Under the pieces are notes generated by a model. It was not told where the DNA came from and searched no databases. It saw nothing but the letters and a program-made list of their open reading frames with translations. Below are positions 26,399-33,932 of a stretch of 64,000 nt of DNA, piece after piece. Every line of letters starts with the position of its first letter. Positions within the stretch are counted from its first letter, which is position 1. A program made the translations under genes and the position numbers. The stretch is from Desulfocurvus vexinensis DSM 17965 (lineage in GTDB: Bacteria; Desulfobacterota; Desulfovibrionia; Desulfovibrionales; Desulfovibrionaceae). The stretch is taken from assembly GCF_000519125.1 (NCBI RefSeq), contig NZ_JAEX01000002.1:434001-498000 (forward strand). The letters are read 5' to 3'.

Positions 26399-27343
26399 AT
26401 GATCGTCGAGTGCCCCAACTGCAGATCCTCGTTCAGTCTCGATGACGCCCTGGTGCCCCCGGGGGGGCGCAAGGTGCGCTGCTCGGTGTGCGAAAACGTC
26501 TTCACGGCACAGCCCCCGACCCATCCGTCCTCGGGCGACCTGCCCGAACTCGACGAGCTGGACGAGGGCTTCGGCGAGGATTTCGGCGCCGACGACGCGG
26601 ACCTTCTGGCCTCCCTGGGCGACGCCGCCCTGGAGGGCGACAGGCCCGCGCCCCGGTCCGCCCCGGCGCAGCCCGCCGCCCCCGAGGCCGGGCCCGCCCC
26701 CCGGCCCTCCGGCAAGTCCGCCACCCCCTCCCTGAGCCTGGACCTGGACGCCGCGCCCGGCAAGCCCCGCCGGGGCAAGGGTCGGCGCATCGCGCTGGCC
26801 GCGCTGGCCGTGCTGCTCCTTTTGGGCGCCGGGCTGGCCGGGGTCTGGCAGTTCGCCCCGCAGTACCTGAACCTGGCACTGCCGGGCGCCGGGGCCGGGC
26901 TCGGGCAGGGCGACGAGCAGACCGCCGTGCCCGCCGCCGAGCTGGCCGAGCAGGTCAAGAAGATCTCCCTGGAAGGCATCAAGCAGTATTATGTGGAGAA
27001 CGACAAGGCCGGGCGGCTGTTCGTCATCCAGGGCAAGGCCGTGAACCTTTTCGAGGGCCCGCGCGAGCTTATCGCCGTGGAGGCCAGCCTGTTCGACGCG
27101 CAGAACCAGGAGCTGGCCACCCGCCGCCTGACCTGCGGCAACACGCTGGACCTGTTCCAGCTCCAGGTGCTCGGCCAGCCGGAGATCGACGCCGCCCTGG
27201 AGAACGAGGCGGGCATCGGCGCCAACAACATCAACGTCCAGCCCGGCCAGGGCGTGCCGTTCATGATCGTGTTCTTCGCGCCGCCCGGCGGGCTGGCGGA
27301 GTTCAACGTCAAGGTCGTGGCGGCCAAGGAAGTGGCGCCGTGA
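26399..27343 (+). CDS. zinc-ribbon (MJ0042-type) / DUF3426 membrane protein
   Basis: 314 residues. An N-terminal MJ0042-type zinc ribbon shows two CXXC pairs (ECPNC at 4-8 and RCSVC near 27-31). An acidic, Pro/Ala-rich linker follows, then one transmembrane helix (about 124-145, ALAALAVLLLLGAGLAGVW), and a C-terminal extracytoplasmic beta domain (GRLFVIQGKAVNLFEGPRELIAVEASLFDA) typical of DUF3426. This layout suggests a cytoplasmic zinc ribbon signalling to or from a periplasmic domain. The function is not established. Confidence 0.82.
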   Translation: MIVECPNCRSSFSLDDALVPPGGRKVRCSVCENVFTAQPPTHPSSGDLPELDELDEGFGEDFGADDADLLASLGDAALEGDRPAPRSAPAQPAAPEAGPAPRPSGKSATPSLSLDLDAAPGKPRRGKGRRIALAALAVLLLLGAGLAGVWQFAPQYLNLALPGAGAGLGQGDEQTAVPAAELAEQVKKISLEGIKQYYVENDKAGRLFVIQGKAVNLFEGPRELIAVEASLFDAQNQELATRRLTCGNTLDLFQLQVLGQPEIDAALENEAGIGANNINVQPGQGVPFMIVFFAPPGGLAEFNVKVVAAKEVAP

Positions 27344-27349
27344 GCGCGG

Positions 27350-27401
27350 CCCGCGCCCGGGCCTGCGGCGGGGGCCAGGCCCGGCCCCGCGCCCGGGCCT
27401 G
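27350..27401. repeat. 16-bp direct repeat pair between the DUF3426 gene and radA
   Basis: The 16-mer CCCGCGCCCGGGCCTG occurs exactly at 27350-27365 and 27386-27401, 36 bp start to start, in the gap before radA. Each copy contains the palindrome GCCCGGGC. Confidence 0.6.
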
Positions 27402-27464
27402 GCCTGCTGCCGGGCGCCCGGCGCCCCGGCTGCGCGCGCGCGTCGCCCTGCCTGCCCCGCACCC

Positions 27465-28817
27465 ATGAAAACCAAGCGCGTCTACGTCTGCTCCGAGTGC
27501 GGCGCAAGGTCGCACCAGTGGCAGGGCCAGTGCGCGGGCTGCGGCGCGTGGAACACCATGGCCGAGCGCGCCGAGGCCAAGCCCGCCGCTGCCCCGGGCC
27601 GCCGCGCGCCCGCCGAAACCCTGCTGGCCGAGAACCGCCCCGCGCCCCTGGCCGAGCTGCGCCAGGGCCGCGCCGTGGCCTATTCCAGCGGACTGGAGGC
27701 CCTGGACGAGGTGCTGGGCAAGGGCTTCGTGCCCGGCGGGGTGGTCCTGCTGGCCGGGGAGCCGGGCATCGGCAAGTCCACGCTGCTGCTGCAATTGGTG
27801 GGCAACCTGGCGCGCACCGGGCGCAGCGCGGTCTACGTCTCCGCCGAGGAATCCCTGGGCCAGATCCGGGGCCGCGCCGAGCGGCTGGACCTGCTCTCGC
27901 CGGACCTGCTGGCCATGGCCACCACCCGCGCCGAGGACGCCCTGGCCGCCCTGGCCCAGGGCCAGGCGCCGGACCTGATGGTGGTGGACTCGGTGCAGAC
28001 CCTGTCGTCCGAGGCCGTGGAAGGGCTGCCGGGCAGCGTGTCCCAGGTGCGCGCCGTGGCCACGGCGCTGGTGGAGCAGGCCAAGCGCTGCGGCACGACC
28101 CTGGTCCTGGTCGGCCATGTGACCAAGGACGGCCAGATCGCCGGGCCCAAGCTCCTGGAGCATATGGTGGACACGGTGCTGTCCCTGGAGGGCGACCGCC
28201 AGCACCTGTTCCGCATGCTGCGGGTGATGAAGAACCGCTTCGGCCCGGCGCATGAAATCCTGCTGTTCCACATGACTGGCGCGGGCATGGAAGTGGTGGA
28301 CGACCCGTCCACTTTCTTTTTGCAGGACCGCGACCCCGGCCTGTCCGGCGCGGCGCTGTGCATGGCCGTCTCGGGCCAGCGGCCCTTTGCCGTGGAGGTC
28401 CAGGCCCTGGTGACCAAGACCTTCCTGGCCATCCCCCGGCGCACGGCCCTGGGCTTCGATGCCAACCGCCTGCACCTGCTGCTGGCGGTGATGGAAAAGA
28501 AGCTGCGCCTGAACCTGGGCGGCGTGGACATCTACGCCAAGATCGGCGGCGGCATGAAGCTGGCCGACCCCGCCCTGGACGCCGCCATCGTCGCCGCCGT
28601 GCTGTCGAGCTTCTACGACCGCGCCCTGCCCGAGGGCGCCGTGACATGGGGCGAAATCGACTTAAACGGCCAGATCCGCCCCGTGGCCTCCCACGACATC
28701 CGCCTCAAACAAGCCGCCCGCCTGGGCCACGCCCCGGTCCTGCACCCGGGGGAGGTCAAGAATATCGCTGTGTTGCAAACGCGGCTGTTCGGGCGGGGCA
28801 AAGAGGGCGGGGGCTGA
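27465..28817 (+). CDS. radA: DNA repair protein RadA
   Basis: RecA-family ATPase that helps process recombination intermediates. 450 residues: N-terminal C4 zinc finger (CSEC...CAGCG), Walker A GEPGIGKST (about 96-104), the RadA-specific KNRFG motif in VMKNRFGPAHEI, and a C-terminal Lon-protease-like domain from about residue 280 (GGGMKLADPALDAAIVAA). The ATG is the natural start of the zinc finger, but no clear ribosome-binding site precedes it; the upstream DNA is nearly all G and C. Confidence 0.96.
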   Translation: MKTKRVYVCSECGARSHQWQGQCAGCGAWNTMAERAEAKPAAAPGRRAPAETLLAENRPAPLAELRQGRAVAYSSGLEALDEVLGKGFVPGGVVLLAGEPGIGKSTLLLQLVGNLARTGRSAVYVSAEESLGQIRGRAERLDLLSPDLLAMATTRAEDALAALAQGQAPDLMVVDSVQTLSSEAVEGLPGSVSQVRAVATALVEQAKRCGTTLVLVGHVTKDGQIAGPKLLEHMVDTVLSLEGDRQHLFRMLRVMKNRFGPAHEILLFHMTGAGMEVVDDPSTFFLQDRDPGLSGAALCMAVSGQRPFAVEVQALVTKTFLAIPRRTALGFDANRLHLLLAVMEKKLRLNLGGVDIYAKIGGGMKLADPALDAAIVAAVLSSFYDRALPEGAVTWGEIDLNGQIRPVASHDIRLKQAARLGHAPVLHPGEVKNIAVLQTRLFGRGKEGGG

Positions 28818-29151
28818 CGGGTATCGCAAGCGCCTGGCTCGCAGTCGTTTTCCGCGCGTTCGGCGCGTTCTTCTCTTCCTTGATTCCTTGTCTTTTTTGA
28901 TTCCGTTGGCCCCGCGCTCGCCCCGGGGTGGGGTGGTCCTGCACCAAATTCCAGTCCGCATCAGGTCTGGCGTCTCCTTCGGGCGGGCAGACGCGCCGTG
29001 GTGCCCCGCCAAAATCCAGCCTGAACAGGCAACAACCCGGCCCCCCTGCGCCGCATGCGATGCAGGGCAGGGGGCGCCGACTTGCCAAAGGGCTGCCAGC
29101 GGCGTATGCTTGGCGCATACGAAAGAATACACGCGAATACGCAGGGAGAAC
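28818..29151 (+). other. intergenic region upstream of the toxin-antitoxin pair
   Basis: 334 nt without a gene. Base composition is less GC-rich than the flanks, with T-runs near 28870-28900 that may end the radA transcript. An imperfect inverted repeat around 29041-29075 (CCCTGC/GCAGGG arms) and the phased repeats at 29103-29140 are the only structures I see. Confidence 0.5.
29103..29140 (+). promoter_or_regulatory. probable operator of the toxin-antitoxin operon
   Basis: A perfect inverted repeat CGTATGC-N5-GCATACG (29103-29121) is followed by two GAATAC direct repeats (29125-29130, 29135-29140). The ATAC core thus recurs at 29117, 29127 and 29137, exactly 10 bp apart, on one face of the helix. 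Ribbon-helix-helix antitoxins bind such tandem short half-sites as adjacent dimers, so autoregulation is expected. The site ends 11 nt before the antitoxin ATG. Confidence 0.65.
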
Positions 29152-29400
29152 ATGATGCAATCCGTCACGACAGTCCGGCTTGAGCCGGAAATCCGCGAGC
29201 GGTTGGACAAGCTGGCCGAGCAGCTGGACAGATCGCGCGCCTGGATCATCAAGGAAGCCGTGGCCCAGTACCTTGAGCGCGAGGCGTGGTATCTGGACGC
29301 GGTGCAAAAAGGGCTAGACGATGTGCACGCTGGCCGCGTCATCGACCAGGACGAAATGGCGGCGCGGTTGAAGGCCAAGGGCTTCAATGTCGCCCCGTAA
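29152..29400 (+). CDS. ribbon-helix-helix (CopG/ParD-like) antitoxin
   Basis: 82 residues. The N-terminal strand SVTTVRLEPEIRERLDKLAEQLDRSRAWIIKEAVAQYL is the classic RHH DNA-binding fold of CopG/ParD antitoxins, with the DNA-contacting T-V-R on the strand. The C-terminal tail (DDVHAGRVIDQDEMAARLKAKG) would wrap the toxin. Two ATGs are adjacent; AGGGAG fits either. The gene overlaps the toxin start by 14 bp, giving translational coupling. It likely neutralises the ParE-like toxin and represses the operon. Confidence 0.9.
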   Translation: MMQSVTTVRLEPEIRERLDKLAEQLDRSRAWIIKEAVAQYLEREAWYLDAVQKGLDDVHAGRVIDQDEMAARLKAKGFNVAP

Positions 29401-29710
29401 GGCGCTGTCCATCAAATGGACGGCAAGCGCCTGGGAGGACTTGGACGGCATTACGGAATATCTTCTTGCCCAGGGCGTGGCGTTCGAAAGCGTTGAAGCG
29501 TACGTCAAACGCATCTTCAAGGGTCCTGAACATCTCGCCACGCTTCCCGGCGCTGGCAAACCGGGGAGGATACCAAACACCCGGGAATGGCTCGTCAAGA
29601 ATACGCCGTATGCATTGATCTACATGGTGGATGAAGACAATGTGTATATTCTCCGCGTGATGCACAGCAGTCGCCGTTTTCCGGAGTGTACAGAGAGAGT
29701 ATTCACCTGA
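29387..29710 (+). CDS. RelE/ParE-family toxin
   Basis: 107 residues with the ParE/RelE core: IKWTASAWEDLDGITEYLLAQG, then a loop with PGRIPNTREWLVKNTPYALIYMV and the closing strand VYILRVMHSSRRFP. ParE toxins block DNA gyrase and RelE toxins cleave mRNA at the ribosome; the TREW...PYALIY pattern leans to ParE but does not settle it. The start lies inside the antitoxin reading frame. Composition is less GC-rich than the neighbours, which suggests acquisition by transfer. Confidence 0.87.
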   Translation: MSPRKALSIKWTASAWEDLDGITEYLLAQGVAFESVEAYVKRIFKGPEHLATLPGAGKPGRIPNTREWLVKNTPYALIYMVDEDNVYILRVMHSSRRFPECTERVFT

Positions 29711-30168
29711 CTCTGCCTTTCCCCCGCCCCGGTTTCCTCCGGGTTTCCCTATAACTGCCGCCCGCCCTTCGTTCGACGCCCTTTCCAGGCTCCTTTCTCC
29801 CCGCTGCCTCCGCTCCTCCTGTGATCCTGGAAGTCCTTTGTTGCGCCTGGGAATTCTATCTGTTCAAGCGCGCAACGGCTTCCTGCGATTTTTTCTCCCC
29901 GTTCCATCTTCGCCACGCCCGCCAGCCAGCCGCGCGGGCGATCGGGCCAGGCAGTTTCCGACGAGTGCGGGCAGGGTCCGTTCCAAGGGTGCCCTCCGGC
30001 GTCCTCCCGCTGTAAAATCCTAGAGAGAAAAGGAAAAATCGGCGACAGGCCTTTTCATTGTGCGCGCTGTCTGCTAGATTCCGATCCTAAGAGTCCAGTA
30101 TTCTGACCGGCGTGGCCCGGAAGGTTTTCCCGGGCCGCGACCGTACGCCCATGCAAAGGAGGCATCCC
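29711..30168 (+). other. intergenic region upstream of the GMC oxidoreductase operon
   Basis: 458 nt with no convincing gene. It is pyrimidine-rich and less GC-rich than average. The last 130 nt hold a plausible promoter (30052-30080), and AAAGGAGG lies just before the first gene. An A-rich stretch around 30014-30040 could be an upstream activating element. I see no mobile-element ends. Confidence 0.5.
30052..30080 (+). promoter_or_regulatory. probable promoter of the GMC oxidoreductase operon
   Basis: TTTTCA, 17 nt, TAGATT; the -10 is preceded by TGC, giving an extended -10. It lies about 88 nt before the first ATG in an AT-richer stretch. Confidence 0.4.
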
Positions 30169-30897
30169 ATGGCAGACGACACCAAGGTTTCGCGGCGCAA
30201 TTTTCTCAAAACCACGGGCATCGCGGCGGGGGCTGCCGCCTTGGGGACCATGGCCCTGCCCATGGTCGGCGCCGCCGCGCAGCACGAGGGGCACAGCCAT
30301 GGCGCTTCCGAAGACGTGAACCTGCACCGCGGCAAGATGTTCTTCACCAACACGCTGGAATTCTCCATCCTGTCCAGCGCGGCGGAGCGGATTTTCCCCA
30401 AGGACGAGCTCGGGCCCGGCGCCATCGAGCTGGCCGTGCCGTACTTCATCGACAACCAGCTTGCGGGCGCCTGGGGCTACAACGCCCGCGAATACATGCA
30501 GGGCCCCTTCGCCCCCGGCGCGCCCACCCAGGGCCCGCAGACGGCCCTCATCCGCCGCGACCTGTTCCGCCAGGGCCTGCTGGCCCTGAACGACGCGGCG
30601 CAGCAGCGCCACAAGAAGGACTTCCCCGCGCTTCCCGGCGCCGAGCAGGACGAGATCCTCAAGCTGTGCCAGGCCGGGGAGCTGCCCACCGAGGGCTTCA
30701 CCTCGTCCTATTTCTTCGCCGAGCTGCGCGGGGCCGTGCTGGCGGGCTGCTATGCGGACCCCATCTACAACGGGAACAACAACATGGACGGCTGGCGCCT
30801 GAAGGACTACCCGGGCGCGCAGATGGTCTACACGCACCTCATCGAAAACGACGGCTTCGACAAGGTCGAACCCATATCCCTGGCCAGCATGCAGTAG
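30169..30897 (+). CDS. Tat-exported gluconate 2-dehydrogenase subunit 3-like protein
   Basis: 242 residues. The N-terminus carries a twin-arginine signal (SRRNFLK, residues 8-14, then a hydrophobic stretch), followed by a His-rich patch (QHEGHSHG). The body matches the small subunit of membrane-bound GMC sugar dehydrogenases: FTNTLEFSILSSAAERIFPKDELGPGAIELAVPYFIDNQLAG and FFAELRGAVLAGCYADPIYNGNNNMDGWRLKDYPG. In this family the small subunit escorts the flavoprotein through Tat. The downstream flavoprotein has no signal of its own and starts 9 nt later. AAAGGAGG precedes the ATG. Confidence 0.87.
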   Translation: MADDTKVSRRNFLKTTGIAAGAAALGTMALPMVGAAAQHEGHSHGASEDVNLHRGKMFFTNTLEFSILSSAAERIFPKDELGPGAIELAVPYFIDNQLAGAWGYNAREYMQGPFAPGAPTQGPQTALIRRDLFRQGLLALNDAAQQRHKKDFPALPGAEQDEILKLCQAGELPTEGFTSSYFFAELRGAVLAGCYADPIYNGNNNMDGWRLKDYPGAQMVYTHLIENDGFDKVEPISLASMQ

Positions 30898-30906
30898 GAG
30901 GCGACC

Positions 30907-32616
30907 ATGGCGAAAGAAATGAAGAAAGTGAACGTGGTCACGGTGGGCGTGGGCTTCACGGCGGGCATCGCCCTGGCGGAATGCGCCAAGGCGGGGCTTT
31001 CCGTGGTCGGCCTGGAGCGTGGCGGCAGGCGGGGGTTGCAGGATTTCCAGGAAATCCACGACGAGTGGCGCTACGCCATCAACTTCGGCCTGATGCAGGA
31101 CCTGTCCAAGGAAACCATAACCTTCCGCAATTCCGAAAAGATGCCCGCCCTGCCCATGCGGCGCATGGGCTCGTTCTGCCTGGGCGACGGGCTGGGCGGC
31201 GCGGGCGAGCACTGGAACGGCATGAACTACCGTTTCAAGCCCTACGACTTCCAGCTCAAGACCATGACCGACGAGCGCTACGGCAAGAAGAAGCTCGGCC
31301 CGGAGTACCAGATCCAGGACTACCCGCTGACCTACGAGGAGCTGGAGCCGTACTTCACCAAATTCGAGTACGCCATCGGGGTGTCCGGCGAGCCGGGGCA
31401 CTTCGACGGCGCGCGCTCCAAGCCCTGGCCCATGCCGCCGCTGGCCACGACCCCGGGCATGAAGCTCTTCGAGAAGGCGACCCGGGAGCTGGGCTACCAC
31501 CCCTACCACATCCCGGCGGCCATCGCCTCCGAGCCGTACACCACCACGGACGGCATGCAGCTCAACCCCTGCCAGTATTGCGGGTTCTGCGAGCGCTTCG
31601 CCTGCGAATACGACGCCAAGGCCCAGCCGACCAACACCTTCATCCCCGTGGCGGAGAAAACCGGCAACTGCGAAGTGCGCTGCAACTGCAACGTTCTGGA
31701 AATCCTGAAGAAGGGCAACAAGGTCACGGGCGTGCGCTATGTGAACACGCTGACCCTGGAAGAGTTCATCCAGCCTGCGGACGTGGTGGTGCTGTCCAGC
31801 TATGTGCTCAACAACGCCAAGCTGCTGATGGTTTCAAAGATCGGCCGCCAGTACGACCCCGCCACGGGCAAGGGCACGCTGGGCCGGGGTTACTGCTACC
31901 AGATCCTGCCCGGCGCCACAGGCTACCTGAAGGAGCCCACGAATCTCTACGCCGGGGCCGGGGCCCTGGGCATGGTCATCGACGACCTGAACGCCGACGC
32001 CTTCGACCATTCCTGGCTGGACTTCATCCACGGCGGCTGCATCGCCATCTCGCAGACGGGCAGGCGGCCCATCGCCGCGAACATCACCACCCCCGGCACC
32101 CCGACCTGGGGCGCGGAGTTCAAGAAGAGCTCCCTGCACAACTTCAACCGCAGCTTCGGGGTCGGCGCGCAGGGCGCGTCCATGCCGCACCGGGCCAACT
32201 TCCTGGACCTGGACCCGACCTACAAGGACGCCTACGGCCTGCCCCTGCTGCGCATGACCTACAACTTCACCGACCACGACAAGGCGCTGTTCGCGCATCT
32301 CAACACGAAGATCGAGGAGATCGTCAGGAACATGGACACGGTGGCCGTCGCGCCCCGGGGCATGATCAAGGACTACAACATCGTGCCCTACCAGACCACG
32401 CACAACACCGGCGGCACCATCATGGGCAAGAGCCCGCAGGACAGCGTGGTCAACTCCTACCTGCAACACTGGGACGCCGAGAACCTCTTCGTGGTCGGTG
32501 CGGGCAACTTCCCGCACAACGGCGGCTGCAACCCCACGGGCACCGTGGGCGCCCTGGGCTTCCGTTGCGCCGAAGGCGTCCTCAAGTACGCCCAGAGCGG
32601 CGGCATGCTGGCCTAG
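30907..32616 (+). CDS. GMC-family FAD-dependent sugar/alcohol dehydrogenase flavoprotein
   Basis: 569 residues, the FAD subunit partner of the preceding gene. The dinucleotide motif near residue 15 reads GVGFTAG, so the third Gly of GxGxxG is Ala. GEHWNGMNYRF, the Cys-rich NPCQYCGFCERFACEYDAKA, and the C-terminal HNTGGTIMG and GAGNFPHNGGCNPTGTVGALG are characteristic of gluconate 2-dehydrogenase-type GMC proteins. It would oxidise a sugar or sugar acid in the periplasm. The usual third subunit, a multi-haem cytochrome c, is not adjacent, so the electron acceptor is unknown. Confidence 0.85.
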   Translation: MAKEMKKVNVVTVGVGFTAGIALAECAKAGLSVVGLERGGRRGLQDFQEIHDEWRYAINFGLMQDLSKETITFRNSEKMPALPMRRMGSFCLGDGLGGAGEHWNGMNYRFKPYDFQLKTMTDERYGKKKLGPEYQIQDYPLTYEELEPYFTKFEYAIGVSGEPGHFDGARSKPWPMPPLATTPGMKLFEKATRELGYHPYHIPAAIASEPYTTTDGMQLNPCQYCGFCERFACEYDAKAQPTNTFIPVAEKTGNCEVRCNCNVLEILKKGNKVTGVRYVNTLTLEEFIQPADVVVLSSYVLNNAKLLMVSKIGRQYDPATGKGTLGRGYCYQILPGATGYLKEPTNLYAGAGALGMVIDDLNADAFDHSWLDFIHGGCIAISQTGRRPIAANITTPGTPTWGAEFKKSSLHNFNRSFGVGAQGASMPHRANFLDLDPTYKDAYGLPLLRMTYNFTDHDKALFAHLNTKIEEIVRNMDTVAVAPRGMIKDYNIVPYQTTHNTGGTIMGKSPQDSVVNSYLQHWDAENLFVVGAGNFPHNGGCNPTGTVGALGFRCAEGVLKYAQSGGMLA

Positions 32617-32628
32617 CGGGTTGCCCCG

Positions 32629-32719
32629 GGCACGCGGGGGGCCAGGGCGGGAGCAGGGTGGTTCGGGAATCCCTTCCGGGCCGCCCCGCCCCCGGCCCGG
32701 GGCGCCTGCCCCGCGTGCC
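32629..32719. repeat. long-range inverted repeat after the GMC gene
   Basis: GGCACGCGGGG (32629-32639) and CCCCGCGTGCC (32709-32719) are perfect 11-bp arms enclosing GC-rich DNA that can pair further. It lies between the convergent GMC gene and binding-protein gene and may end transcription, but there is no U-tract. Confidence 0.45.
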
Positions 32720-32725
32720 GACAGC

Positions 32726-33571
32726 CTACTGTGTATAGCGTTTGACGATCTCGTCCATGAGCCCCTCGCGCTTCATGTCCGCCAGCACCGCGTTGATTTC
32801 GGGTACCAGGGCCGCGACAGGGGACTTCTTGCTTATGGCGATGCGCAGGTCCCACTTGATGAAGGCTTGCTCCGAATGGACGAACTTGCCACGAAGCTCG
32901 GGATGCTTCTTGAACAAGCCCTTGGCGACGATCTCGTTTCCGGGAACAATGTCTGTTCTGCGCGATAACAGCATCAGATAGCTCTGATAGTCCGTATTCG
33001 CGACCTCGACGTCCATTGTCGCGAGTATTTTGTCGAACTCGTGACCATAGCTGTACCCCTGGGTCACGCCGACCTTGTAGGGCCGCAACTCTTCCAGCGT
33101 GTCGAAGTCCACGGCCCCGCCCTCCCTGCCTGCCACAGACCAGATAAGACCGCGCACCGTCATGACGGGGTCCGTGAAGTGCAGATACTCGGATCTTTCG
33201 GGAGTCTGGATCAGGATCATCGTGCCGTCTGCACGGCCCTGTTCAAGGAGCAGCAACGTTCTCTTCAGGGGATAGACGTTGGTTTCGGCAGTCAAACCGA
33301 GACGGGCGAAGAGCACATGCGCAATGTCGATGGCGATGCCTTCCACGGTATCGCCCTGTTCCTGATAGAAGGGCGGGTACTTGAAGCCCACCAGCCGTAT
33401 CGTCTTCTGCTCCTGGCTCCAGGCCGCAGAAACGAACAGGGAGAGCATGAGCAAGGTGCCGACGAAAACGAAAAGAAACGTGGCCACCGGATTGCCGGGG
33501 ACGCCCCGGCTGGTTCCCGGTTGTGCTGTGCGTGGCAGGCAAGGATCGATTGTCGCCCTGCGCAAAGACAT
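32726..33571 (-). CDS. periplasmic amino-acid-type solute-binding protein (family 3), orphan
   Basis: 281 residues. A 30-residue basic lead precedes a hydrophobic signal segment (ATFLFVFVGTLLMLSLFVSAAWS); the start at 33571 is supported by AAGGAAGGA directly upstream. The mature part is a bilobed SBP_bac_3 domain: IRLVGFKYPPFYQEQGDTVEGIAIDIAHVLFARLG, DGTMILIQTPERSEYLHFTDPV, and KVGVTQGYSYG. Family members bind amino acids or act as sensor inputs. No permease or ATPase gene is near, so it is an orphan binding protein. Confidence 0.83.
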   Translation of the reverse strand: MSLRRATIDPCLPRTAQPGTSRGVPGNPVATFLFVFVGTLLMLSLFVSAAWSQEQKTIRLVGFKYPPFYQEQGDTVEGIAIDIAHVLFARLGLTAETNVYPLKRTLLLLEQGRADGTMILIQTPERSEYLHFTDPVMTVRGLIWSVAGREGGAVDFDTLEELRPYKVGVTQGYSYGHEFDKILATMDVEVANTDYQSYLMLLSRRTDIVPGNEIVAKGLFKKHPELRGKFVHSEQAFIKWDLRIAISKKSPVAALVPEINAVLADMKREGLMDEIVKRYTQ

Positions 33572-33932
33572 ATCCTTCCTTCGTTCGCTTCAGGCCACTG
33601 CTTTGTTGGTCATGGCGCCGTCTCCACCAGGCATGAGGGTGCCCCAAAATTTGAATGGAACCATGAGCGCCTGTTATGGCGGAAATGGGCCATGCCGACC
33701 AGCCCGGTCGCCGACAGGAATCGTCTCTCCCCTTCGCCTGCCGCCTGCATCTCCAGCCAGGGCTTTCCAACTGTAGCCCTTGTATAGCGAGGAAGCCTTC
33801 CCTGGGCAATACCAATGCGCCCGCCCTGCGTGCTGGGGGCGGGTGTTGCTGGTCGGGGGGGGGGCGGTCCGGGGCGGAATTGGCCTGTGATCCCGCAGTT
33901 CTTTCGGGCGCCGTCCTGGCGCACCCGAAGAA
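33572..33932 (-). other. intergenic region upstream of the binding-protein gene
   Basis: 361 nt. It holds a promoter-like pair at 33781-33809 and a long leader of about 200 nt. The leader contains a short frame (33610-33690, 27 codons from MAHFRHNRRS) without a convincing ribosome site, which I do not call a gene. An imperfect hairpin at 33898-33933 may terminate cysS. Confidence 0.45.
33781..33809 (-). promoter_or_regulatory. probable promoter of the binding-protein gene
   Basis: On the minus strand TTGCCC, 17 nt, TATACA. Four of six bases match in each box at ideal spacing. Confidence 0.42.

Noticed and set aside
33610-33690. Short frame (MAHFRHNRRS...) in the leader of the binding-protein gene
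   Set aside because: 27 codons, no convincing ribosome site, no recognisable motif; possibly a leader peptide but not supportable.
28818-33932. Prophage, integrative element or insertion sequence in the accessory stretch
   Set aside because: No integrase, transposase, terminal repeats or attachment-site duplication could be found.
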